6,478 nt of DNA from an uncultured Variovorax sp. (GTDB lineage Bacteria; Pseudomonadota; Gammaproteobacteria; Burkholderiales; Burkholderiaceae_C): assembly GCA_903872875.1 (NCBI GenBank), contig CAIQMJ010000347.1, positions 1 through 6,478 on the forward strand, written 5' to 3'. The notes under the pieces were generated by a model. The model saw only the letters and a program-made list of their open reading frames with translations. It was not told where the DNA came from and did not search any database. The position numbers were made by a program, and so were the translations under genes. This document shows positions 1 to 6,051 of this stretch, one piece after another (within the stretch, counting starts at the first letter, position 1; each line of letters begins with the position of its first letter).

Positions 1-215
1 ACACGGCTCGACACGCCCATGCCGACCGCCCCCCAGGCCTTGGCCTGCGCCACTTCGAAGCGGAACATGCTCGCACCGTCCTCGCGTGCGAAGGCCTTGA
101 GGTTGCCGGATTCGTCGAGCACGGCAATGCCCATCGGCTGGTAGCCCGATTGCTTCGACTGGGCCAGCGCCCCGGTGATGATCTGTTGCGCCAGCGCGAG
201 CGTGAGTGCGGTCAT
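1..215 (-). CDS. GlcG/HbpS-family (DUF336) heme-binding-like protein, partial
   Basis: The reading frame starts at ATG 215-213 and leaves the window at base 1 after about 71 codons, so only the N-terminal half is visible. The protein begins MTALTLALAQQIITGAL and continues with GYQPMGIAVLDESGNLKAF, AREDGA and AQAKAWGAVGMG. This order (amphipathic first helix, strand with AVLDxxGxLxAF, R-x-D-G-A, then A-x-x-KA-x-xA) is the hallmark of the GlcG/HbpS family (DUF336). Some members of this family bind heme or small molecules, but most have no proven role and are found beside catabolic genes. No signal peptide is visible. The gene starts 22 bp after the aldehyde dehydrogenase remnant on the same strand, so they were probably one operon. 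There is no good Shine-Dalgarno sequence before the ATG, which would fit translational coupling. The family call is fairly sure; the substrate is unknown. Confidence 0.75.
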   Translation of the reverse strand, partial: MTALTLALAQQIITGALAQSKQSGYQPMGIAVLDESGNLKAFAREDGASMFRFEVAQAKAWGAVGMGVSSR

Positions 216-237
216 GGTGTGAATTTGAAAGTTGGAA

Positions 238-723
238 TCAGAAAGGATAGTGCCGCGGCGCGGTCTGCACGGTGATCCAGCGAAGTTCGGTGAAGGCCTC
301 GATGCCCGCACGCCCGCCGAAGCGGCCATGGCCCGAGTCCTTCACGCCGCCGAATGGCATCTGCGCCTCGTCGTGCACGGTCGGTCCGTTGACGTGGCAG
401 ATGCCCGACTCGATGCGCTTCGCGACCTGCAGCGTGCGGCCGATGTCGCCGCCGAACACGGCCGCCGAGAGGCCGAACGGATTGTCGTTGGCGCATTCGA
501 TGGCCGCCTCGACGCCCTTCACGCGCAGGACCGGCTTGACGGGGCCGAAGCTCTCCTCGTGGTAGATCGCCATCTCGCGCGTCACGTGGTCGAGCACCGT
601 GGCAGGCATCAGCGTGCTGCCGGACTTGCCGCCGCACAGCAGGCGCGCGCCCCCGCGGTGAAGTTGAGGCGTTGGCGATGGGGCTCGCGGCCGCGCCCTT
701 GTCGAAGTCGAAGGCTTCGACAC
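238..723 (-). pseudogene. Aldehyde dehydrogenase, C-terminal remnant (vanillin/benzaldehyde dehydrogenase-like)
   Basis: The open frame can be read from GTG 723 to TGA 240-238 (161 codons), but only the part from about base 651 downward looks like an aldehyde dehydrogenase. It starts at GARLLCGGKSGSTLMPATVLD. Recognisable family motifs follow: EESFGPV (residues 56-62 of this frame), NDNPFGLSAAVFGGD, RIESGICHVNGPTVHDEAQ and PFGGVKDSGHGRFGG (123-137), ending in FTELRWITVQTAPRHYPF. The C-terminal wording most resembles vanillin/salicylaldehyde-type dehydrogenases of aromatic breakdown. Complete enzymes have about 480 residues; roughly the first 330, with the NAD-binding core, the catalytic Cys and the general-base Glu, are absent. 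The first ~24 residues of the frame are low-complexity S/T/P/R and do not match the family. The piece cannot be an active oxidoreductase, although part could still be translated. It lies 22 bp upstream of the GlcG-like gene and 42 bp after the metal ATPase stop, in the same frame as the ATPase. Confidence 0.85.
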
Positions 724-765
724 CAGCGGCAGGCCGTTAGCACCAAATGCGGCGCCCCGCCCGAA
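652..765. other. Junction stretch between metal ATPase and aldehyde dehydrogenase remnant
   Basis: These ~114 bases separate the ATPase stop from the first recognisable aldehyde dehydrogenase codons. On the minus strand, one frame from about 736 to 668 uses codons typical of a real gene in this genome (third positions nearly all C or G) and reads AAGVEAFDFDKGAAASPIAN. This is not the frame of the dehydrogenase remnant that follows and is closed upstream by TAA at 739-737. I could not assign this peptide to a family. I see no terminal inverted repeat, target-site duplication or integrase site. The simplest reading is a scar from a deletion or insertion that brought the metal module against the broken dehydrogenase gene. 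Confidence 0.4.
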
Positions 766-3024
766 TCAAGCGGCCAGCCTCGCCTTCATGAGGCGCAGCC
801 CGTTCGCGACGACCAGCAGCGTGGCGCCCATGTCGGCGAACACGGCCATCCACATCGTCGCCGTGCCGAGAACGGCCAGCACCATGAACACCGCCTTGAT
901 GCCCAGCGCCAGAGAGATGTTCTGCATCAGCACGGTGTGTGTCTTGCGCGAGAGCCGGATCGTCTCCGGAATGCGACGCAGGTCGTCGTTCATCACGACG
1001 ATGTCGGCCGCTTCCATGGCGATGTCCGTGCCCATGCCGCCCATGGCGAAACCGATGTCCGACCGTGCCAGCGCGGGCGCGTCGTTGATCCCGTCACCGG
1101 TCATGCCGGTCATGCCGTAGCGTTTCTTCAGGCCGTCGATTTCCGCGAGCTTGTCCTCCGGCAGAAGGTTGCCGCGCACCTGCTCGATGCCGGCTTGCGC
1201 GGCGATGGTCTGGCCGGTGGCGAGGTTGTCGCCGGTCAACATCACGGCGGTGACGCCGAGCGCCTTGAGCTCGGCCACCGCTTCCTTCGACGAAGCCTTG
1301 ATGGTGTCGGCCACAGCGAAGATCGCCAGCACGCCGTCGTCGTCGGCCAGCAGCGTCACGGTACGGCCTTGCGCCTCGTGCTCCTTCAACCGCGCTTCGA
1401 TGTCGGGCGAGCCCAGCCCCCGTTCCTCGACCATGCGGAAGTTGCCCAGCGCGTACAGGCGGCCGCCGATGCGCCCTTCCGTGCCGCGCCCCGGCAGCGC
1501 CGTGAAGCCCGACACGTCGCTGACAGGCAGCGCCAGTCCTTGGGCGATGGCTTTCGAGACCGGATGATCGGAGCGCTCGGCCAGGCTCATGCCGATGCGC
1601 GCGACCGGCCCTTCGTCATCGCCGCCGCGCAGCGATGTCCAGTCGACGAGCTTCGGCTTGCCTTCGGTGACGGTGCCGGTCTTGTCGAGCGCCACCACCT
1701 TGATGCGGCGCGCCTCTTCGAGGTAGGTGCCGCCCTTGATGAGAATGCCCCGCCGCGCCGCCGACGCCAGCGCGCTGACGACGGTTACGGGCGTCGAGAT
1801 GACCAACGCGCACGGGCAGGCCACCACCAGCAGGACCAGCGCCTTGTAGATGCCGTCGAGCCAAGCGATGCCCAGCAGCCAGGGGCTCAGCAGCGCCACC
1901 GCGAGTGCGAACGCGAAGACGGCCGGCGTGTACACGGCGGCGAAGCGGTCGACGAAGCGCTGCGTCGGCGCGCGCGTGCCCTGCGCTTCCTCGACCGCGT
2001 GGATGATCCGGGCCAACGTGGTGTTGGACGCGGCTGCCGTCACGCGGAACTGGATTTCGCCCGTCTCGTTGATCGTGCCGGCATAGACCGGATCGCCGAC
2101 CGTGCGGTCGACCGGAAGGCTCTCGCCCGTCACGGGTGCCTGGTTGATCGCGCTGCGTCCCTCGGTCACGATGCCGTCGAGCGGCACCCGCTCGCCCGGC
2201 CTGATGCGGACGATCGCGTCCAGCGGAACGTCCTTCGACGGCTCGGCCTTCCAGCTTTTGTCGGCCTGCAGAACGTCCGCTTCTTCCGGCGCCAGCGCGA
2301 CCAGGCCCTGGATGGCGTTGCGCGCGCGGTCGGCGGCGCGCGCCTCGATCAGCTCGGCGATGGCGTACAGCGCCATGACCATCGCAGCCTCCGGCCATTG
2401 TCCGATGACGAACGCGCCGGTCACGGCGACGCTCATCAGCGCATTGATGTTGAGCCGCCCGCGCACGAGCGCCTTGATGCCCTTGGTGTAGGTCTCGACG
2501 CCGGCCAGCCAGATTGCCAGCGCGGCAGCGGCCAGGCCGGCGTATTTCAGCGCGGACACGTCGCCCGCGAAGAAGTGGAGGCCTTCGGCGCCGAGCGCCA
2601 GGACAAGCGCGGCGGCGAGCCGCTTCACGCCTGCGCCATGGTCATGGTCGTGGTCATCGGCATCGCCGGAGACGCCGTCTGCGCCCTGCGACAGCACCGT
2701 CGACTCGTAACCCGCCTTGCGGATGGCCGCGACCGCGGCCTCGACCACGTCCTCGGGCGCCTGGATGGCCAGGGTGCGCGCGCCGAGCTGGAAATTCAGG
2801 CTCCGGATGCCTGGAATCTTGTCCAGCGTGCGGCGAATGTCACTCTCTTCGACGGCGCAGTCCATCGCGGGAATGCGCAGGACGCTGGCGCCTGCGGGAA
2901 CGGCCGGTGGGGCAGACGGTGCGGACGCGCTCGCGGCCGACGCCGGGGCACAGCAGGCGTCCGCGGAACAGCAGTCATCGGCAGCGGCAATCAACGGGAT
3001 GGGACTCGATGGGGTCTTTGTCAT
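766..3024 (-). CDS. cadA: P1B-2-type Zn2+/Cd2+/Pb2+-exporting ATPase (CadA/ZntA/PbrA type)
   Basis: This 752-residue inner-membrane pump exports divalent soft metals from the cytoplasm using ATP. The N-terminus carries Cys pairs (DDCCSADACC, 16-25) and an Ala/Pro linker. An HMA-like domain (48-110) follows with MDCAVEE, the DCxxEE variant rather than GMTCxxC, then a DDHDHDHG His cluster (123-130). Eight membrane segments fit: about 133-154, 159-179, 193-210, 211-229, 365-385, 392-412, 698-720 and 724-745. Catalytic marks are the actuator TGES (299-302), CPC in segment 6 (403-405), phosphorylation motif DKTGT (447-451), the SDHP nucleotide-domain motif (486-489) and GDGINDAP (643-650). Lys710 and D731-M-G733 in segments 7 and 8 are the metal-site residues typical of the Zn/Cd/Pb subgroup. 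The length is normal and the frame intact. The ATG at 3024 has no Shine-Dalgarno sequence and lies only about 7 bases from the predicted -10 box; the next Met (54) would cut into the HMA domain. It is divergent from its regulator. The subgroup is sure; the preferred ion and thus the symbol (cadA, zntA or pbrA) are not. Confidence 0.95.
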   Translation of the reverse strand: MTKTPSSPIPLIAAADDCCSADACCAPASAASASAPSAPPAVPAGASVLRIPAMDCAVEESDIRRTLDKIPGIRSLNFQLGARTLAIQAPEDVVEAAVAAIRKAGYESTVLSQGADGVSGDADDHDHDHGAGVKRLAAALVLALGAEGLHFFAGDVSALKYAGLAAAALAIWLAGVETYTKGIKALVRGRLNINALMSVAVTGAFVIGQWPEAAMVMALYAIAELIEARAADRARNAIQGLVALAPEEADVLQADKSWKAEPSKDVPLDAIVRIRPGERVPLDGIVTEGRSAINQAPVTGESLPVDRTVGDPVYAGTINETGEIQFRVTAAASNTTLARIIHAVEEAQGTRAPTQRFVDRFAAVYTPAVFAFALAVALLSPWLLGIAWLDGIYKALVLLVVACPCALVISTPVTVVSALASAARRGILIKGGTYLEEARRIKVVALDKTGTVTEGKPKLVDWTSLRGGDDEGPVARIGMSLAERSDHPVSKAIAQGLALPVSDVSGFTALPGRGTEGRIGGRLYALGNFRMVEERGLGSPDIEARLKEHEAQGRTVTLLADDDGVLAIFAVADTIKASSKEAVAELKALGVTAVMLTGDNLATGQTIAAQAGIEQVRGNLLPEDKLAEIDGLKKRYGMTGMTGDGINDAPALARSDIGFAMGGMGTDIAMEAADIVVMNDDLRRIPETIRLSRKTHTVLMQNISLALGIKAVFMVLAVLGTATMWMAVFADMGATLLVVANGLRLMKARLAA

Positions 3025-3030
3025 CCGGCT

Positions 3031-3061
3031 ATTGGAAACCCCGTAGTCGGTTTAGAGTCAA
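3031..3061 (-). promoter_or_regulatory. MerR-family promoter/operator of the metal ATPase gene
   Basis: Read on the minus strand, a -35 box TTGACT (3061-3056) is followed by a 19-bp spacer and a -10-like box TCCAAT (3036-3031). A spacer of 19-20 bp, too long for unaided sigma-70 polymerase, is the signature of MerR-family activated promoters. The spacer holds an imperfect dyad, with arms ACTCTAAAC (left) and CTACGGGGT (right) around CGA. This resembles from memory the operators of CadR and PbrR (ACTCTA...CTA.GGGT). The site sits between the divergent regulator and ATPase genes, where the regulator would bind, repress weakly without metal and untwist the promoter with metal. Transcription should start near 3023-3025. 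Confidence 0.85.
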
Positions 3062-3072
3062 GCTCTTTTTCC

Positions 3073-3078
3073 GGGGGA
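3073..3078 (+). promoter_or_regulatory. Ribosome binding site of the MerR-family regulator
   Basis: GGGGGA lies 6 bases before ATG 3085 and is the only purine-rich stretch in the gap. It supports the ATG at 3085 as the start even though the same frame stays open far upstream. The upstream part is only the antisense of the ATPase gene. Confidence 0.6.
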
Positions 3079-3084
3079 TCGGCC

Positions 3085-3528
3085 ATGAAGATCGGCGAGC
3101 TGGCGCAGGCCACGGGCACGCCCGTGGAGACCATTCGTTTCTACGAGCGCGAGGCGCTGCTGCCGGCGCCGCAGCGGACCGGGAACAACTACCGTTTCTA
3201 CGGCCCCGAACACGTCGAGCGGCTGACCTTCATCCGCCACTGCCGTTCGCTCGACATGGCGCTGGGCGAGATCCGCGCCTTGCTGCGCTTCAAGGAAAAG
3301 CCCGACGAGAACTGCACCGGCGTCAACGACCTGCTCGACGACCACATCGGGCACGTCGCCGAACGGATCCGGGAGCTGAAGTTGCTGGAGAAACAGCTCA
3401 AGGCGTTGCGCGAGCAGTGTCGCGAGACGGATGCCGCCGCCTGCTGCGGCATCCTGAAGGAGCTGTCCACCGAAGCGCCGGCCGCGTCCGGCAACGCAGG
3501 CCGCAGGCACATCCACGGCGTCCACTGA
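3085..3528 (+). CDS. cadR: MerR-family heavy-metal-responsive regulator, CadR/PbrR type
   Basis: This 147-residue transcription activator starts MKIGELAQATGTPVETIRFYE, the classic MerR winged helix-turn-helix (about 1-40). Next come NNYRFYGPEHVERLTFIRHCRSLDMALGEIRALL and a long dimerisation helix (about 83-112). Metal-binding residues fit the CadR/PbrR pattern: Cys77 (ENCTGVN), Cys112 (REQC) and a double Cys120-Cys121 (AACCGIL). A C-terminal His group, H142, H144 and H147 (RRHIHGVH), resembles the second, His-rich site reported in CadR. In this group the three cysteines bind Cd, Pb or Zn across the dimer. The gene is divergent from the ATPase it most likely controls and shares its 60-bp promoter region, which suggests autoregulation. 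It ends 20 bp from the convergent phosphoketolase gene, with no clear terminator between. Start choice rests on the MerR N-terminus and a GGGGGA ribosome site. CadR versus PbrR cannot be settled from sequence alone. Confidence 0.93.
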   Translation: MKIGELAQATGTPVETIRFYEREALLPAPQRTGNNYRFYGPEHVERLTFIRHCRSLDMALGEIRALLRFKEKPDENCTGVNDLLDDHIGHVAERIRELKLLEKQLKALREQCRETDAAACCGILKELSTEAPAASGNAGRRHIHGVH

Positions 3529-3548
3529 CGCGCGCCACCCTCACGCCA

Positions 3549-5936
3549 TCAGGCCGCTTTCGGCCACTGCCATCCGGCGATCTCCGGCATGTCGATGCCG
3601 TGCACCCCGACATAGGCGCGGTGCGCGAGCAACCGGTCGCGCAGGTCCTGCTGCACGTGGCCGAGCCGGTCGCGCAGCCGCGGCACGCGGTCGATCGCGT
3701 CGGCTGCCAGGTGGAAGCGGTCGAGTTCGTTGAGCACCGTCATGTCGAAGGGCGTGGTGGTCGTGCCCTCCTCCTGGTAGCCATGCACGTGGAAGTTGCC
3801 GTGGTTGGCGCGCTTGTACGCCAGCCGGTGGATCAACGCCGGATAGCCATGGAAGGCGAAGATCACCGGTACGTCGGTCGTGAAGATCGAGTCGAACACG
3901 GCATCCTCGACGCCGTGCGGATGGCTGGTGGGTGACTGCAGCGCCATCAGGTCGACCACGTTGACCACGCGGACCTTCATCTCGGGCACATGCTGGCGCA
4001 GGAAGTCGACCGCGGCCATCGTCTCGAGCGTGGGCACGTCGCCGGCGCAGGCCATCACCACGTCGGGCTTCACGCCTTCGTCGTTGCCGGCCCAGCGCCA
4101 GATGCCCAGGCCGCTCTCGCAATGCCGGGCCGCCGCGTCGATGTCGAGCCACTGCACCTCGGGCGCCTTGCCCGCGACGATCACGTTCACGTAGTTTCGG
4201 CTGCGCAGGCAGTGGTCGACCACCGACAGCAGGGTGTTCGCGTCCGGCGGCAGGTACACGCGCACCACCTCGGCCTTCTTGTTGACGACGTGGTCGATGA
4301 AGCCCGGATCCTGGTGGCTGAAGCCGTTGTGGTCCTGCTGCCAGACGTGGCTGGTCAGCAGGTAGTTGAGCGACGCGATCGGTCGACGCCACGGCAGCTT
4401 GCGCGTGACCTTCAGCCACTTCGCGTGCTGGTTGAACATCGAGTCGATGATGTGGATGAAGGCCTCGTAGCAGGAGAAGAAGCCGTGCCGCCCGGTCAGC
4501 AGATAGCCTTCGAGCCAGCCCTGGCACAGGTGCTCGCTGAGCACTTCCATGACCCGGCCATCGGCACCCACATGGTCGTCTCCCGGCACGATCTCGGCAG
4601 TGGAGGTGCGGGTCGTCACTTCGAACAGCGCGCCCAGACGGTTCGACACGGTCTCGTCCGGCCCGAAGACACGGAAGTTCTGCGCGGGCTCGTTCAGGCG
4701 CATCACGTCGCGGAGGAACGCGCCCGTCACGCGCGTCGCCTCGGCCAAGGTCCTGCCGGGTGCGGCAACCGCGACGGCATAGTCGCGGTAGTCGGGCAAC
4801 CGCAGGTCCTTCAGCAGCAGGCCGCCGTTGGCATGCAGGCTGGCGCTCATGCGGCGAGCCGGTTCGGGCGCCTGCGCGGCGATGTCGGCGCGCAGGCGCC
4901 CGTCCGCATCGAACAGTTCCTCGGGCCGGTAGCTGCGCATCCAGTCCTCGAGCAGCGCCACGTGGGCCGGGTTGTCGGCAAAGCCGGTCAGCGGCACCTG
5001 GTGCGCGCGGAAGGTGCCTTCGATCTGCACGCCATCGACCACGCCGGGGCCGGTCCAGCCCTTGGGCGAGCGCAGCACGATCATCGGCCAGCGGTGCCGC
5101 TTGCCGAAGCCGTCCAGCCGCGCTTCGAGCTGGATCGCATGGATCGCATCGAAAGCGGTGTCGAGCGCCGACGCCATCGCCTGGTGCATTGCGCCCGGCT
5201 CATGGCCCGAGACGAAATGCGGCTCGTAGCCGTAGCCGCGCAGCAGCTGCGTCAGCTGCTCGTCGCCGATGCGCGCGAGCACCGTCGGCCCGGCGATCTT
5301 GTAGCCGTTGAGATGCAGGATGGGCAGCACCGCGCCGTCGCGCGCCGGGTTCAGGAACTTGTTCGAATGCCAGCTCGCCGCCAGCGCGCCGGTCTCTGCC
5401 TCGCCGTCGCCGATCACGCAGCAGGCGACCAGGCCGGGGTTGTCGAACACCGCGCCGTGCGCGTGCAGCAGCGAATAGCCGAGCTCGCCGCCCTCATGGA
5501 TCGATCCCGGCGTCTCGGGCGACACGTGGCTCGGAATACCGCCGGGAAACGAGAACTGCTTGAACAGCTTCTTCAGGCCTTCCGCATCCTGCGGCACGTT
5601 CGGATAGACCTCGCTGTAGGTGCCTTCGAGCCAGGTGTTCGCGACCACGCCGGGGCCGCCGTGGCCCGGGCCGGCGATGAAGATCGCGTCGACACCGCGC
5701 GCCTTGATGACGCGGTTCATGTGCGCATAGATGAAGTTCAGGCCGGGCGTCGTGCCCCAGTGCCCGAGCAGCCGCGGCTTGATGTGGGCGAGCGTCAGCG
5801 GCTCGCGCAGCAGCGGGTTGTCCATCAGGTAGACCTGGCCGACGGATAGGTAGTTGGCCGCGCGCCACCAGGCATCGAGCAGCGTGAATTCGGCGGGGAT
5901 TTCAGGCCGGGCGGACGCGGCGATCGAAGCGGGCAT
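3549..5936 (-). CDS. xfp: Xylulose-5-phosphate/fructose-6-phosphate phosphoketolase
   Basis: This 795-residue thiamine-diphosphate enzyme splits xylulose 5-phosphate (and often fructose 6-phosphate) with phosphate into acetyl phosphate plus glyceraldehyde 3-phosphate (or erythrose 4-phosphate) in the cytosol. Family motifs appear in order: GHWGTTPGLNFIYAH (58-72), GPGHGGPG (89-96), SHVSPETPGSIHEGGELGYS (136-155), the diphosphate/Mg motif GDGEAETG (176-183), HLNGYKIAGPT (208-218), FGPDETVSNR (424-433), EGYLLTGRHGFF (476-487), QDHNGFSHQDPG (534-545), FAFHGYP (693-699) and EEGTTTTPFDM (722-732). His59, His92, His147, Glu476 and His541 match positions considered catalytic in bifidobacterial enzymes, as I recall them. 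Length is normal for the family (about 790-825). The chosen ATG at 5936 has GGAG seven bases upstream. The frame stays open to 6155, but that extension reads low-complexity Ser/Arg/Thr and overlaps the oleate hydratase gene, so it is rejected. No acetate kinase or phosphotransacetylase gene is visible. Whether it prefers xylulose or fructose phosphate cannot be told. Confidence 0.96.
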   Translation of the reverse strand: MPASIAASARPEIPAEFTLLDAWWRAANYLSVGQVYLMDNPLLREPLTLAHIKPRLLGHWGTTPGLNFIYAHMNRVIKARGVDAIFIAGPGHGGPGVVANTWLEGTYSEVYPNVPQDAEGLKKLFKQFSFPGGIPSHVSPETPGSIHEGGELGYSLLHAHGAVFDNPGLVACCVIGDGEAETGALAASWHSNKFLNPARDGAVLPILHLNGYKIAGPTVLARIGDEQLTQLLRGYGYEPHFVSGHEPGAMHQAMASALDTAFDAIHAIQLEARLDGFGKRHRWPMIVLRSPKGWTGPGVVDGVQIEGTFRAHQVPLTGFADNPAHVALLEDWMRSYRPEELFDADGRLRADIAAQAPEPARRMSASLHANGGLLLKDLRLPDYRDYAVAVAAPGRTLAEATRVTGAFLRDVMRLNEPAQNFRVFGPDETVSNRLGALFEVTTRTSTAEIVPGDDHVGADGRVMEVLSEHLCQGWLEGYLLTGRHGFFSCYEAFIHIIDSMFNQHAKWLKVTRKLPWRRPIASLNYLLTSHVWQQDHNGFSHQDPGFIDHVVNKKAEVVRVYLPPDANTLLSVVDHCLRSRNYVNVIVAGKAPEVQWLDIDAAARHCESGLGIWRWAGNDEGVKPDVVMACAGDVPTLETMAAVDFLRQHVPEMKVRVVNVVDLMALQSPTSHPHGVEDAVFDSIFTTDVPVIFAFHGYPALIHRLAYKRANHGNFHVHGYQEEGTTTTPFDMTVLNELDRFHLAADAIDRVPRLRDRLGHVQQDLRDRLLAHRAYVGVHGIDMPEIAGWQWPKAA

Positions 5937-5943
5937 GGTCGGA

Positions 5944-5947
5944 CTCC
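5944..5947 (-). promoter_or_regulatory. Ribosome binding site of the phosphoketolase gene
   Basis: On the minus strand GGAG ends 7 bases before ATG 5936-5934. It decides the start at 5936 against the longer open frame. The same CACTGGAG octamer occurs again 13 bases further upstream (5957-5964), too far from this ATG to serve it. Confidence 0.7.
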
Positions 5948-5987
5948 AGTGAGAGCCTCCAGTGTGGAAGACGGCCCCGCCGCACGC

Positions 5988-6001
5988 TTGACGCGGATCA
6001 A
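5988..6001 (-). promoter_or_regulatory. Putative FNR/Anr-type (Crp-Fnr family) binding site
   Basis: The 14-mer TTGATCCGCGTCAA on the minus strand (TTGACGCGGATCAA on plus) matches the FNR/Anr consensus TTGAT-N4-ATCAA at 9 of 10 defined positions and is a near-perfect palindrome. Its centre is at 5994.5. If it acts as a class II activator site at -41.5, transcription would begin near 5953, 17 bases before the phosphoketolase ATG. A weak -10-like CACACT would then lie at 5965-5960, which is a consistent geometry. Oxygen- or NO-responsive control of the phosphoketolase is an inference. The site could belong to FNR, Anr, Dnr or another family member. Confidence 0.6.
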
Positions 6002-6003
6002 GG

Positions 6004-6032
6004 AAAAAGGCGATGCCCGGCGACAGCCGGGC
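6004..6032 (-). terminator. Probable intrinsic terminator of the oleate hydratase gene
   Basis: A perfect 7-bp stem, GCCCGGC (6015-6021) and GCCGGGC (6026-6032), encloses a 4-base loop. It lies 20 bases after the oleate hydratase stop. In the transcript direction the stem is followed by ATCGCC and then five T (6008-6004). The T-run is short and set back six bases from the stem, so termination may be partial. It separates oleate hydratase transcription from the phosphoketolase promoter. Confidence 0.5.
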
Positions 6033-6051
6033 CGCCGGCTCCCCCGCCCGA

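Noticed and set aside
749..760. Short GC-rich inverted repeat just after the ATPase stop as a terminator.
   Set aside because: The stem has only four base pairs and no T-run follows, so no intrinsic terminator can be supported there.
232..3528. A plus-strand open frame of 1098 codons running through the whole ATPase gene into the regulator.
   Set aside because: Most of it is the antisense of the ATPase; its Arg/His/Asp-rich translation is typical of GC-rich shadow frames. Only the last 147 codons, from ATG 3085, are a real gene. The open frame upstream is not evidence for a fusion.
3529..3548. A bidirectional terminator between the convergent regulator and phosphoketolase genes.
   Set aside because: The 20-bp gap contains no inverted repeat or T-run that I can see.
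3990..5849. A plus-strand open frame of 619 codons inside the phosphoketolase gene.
   Set aside because: Antisense shadow of a well-conserved enzyme gene, with no recognisable domain, start signal or promoter.
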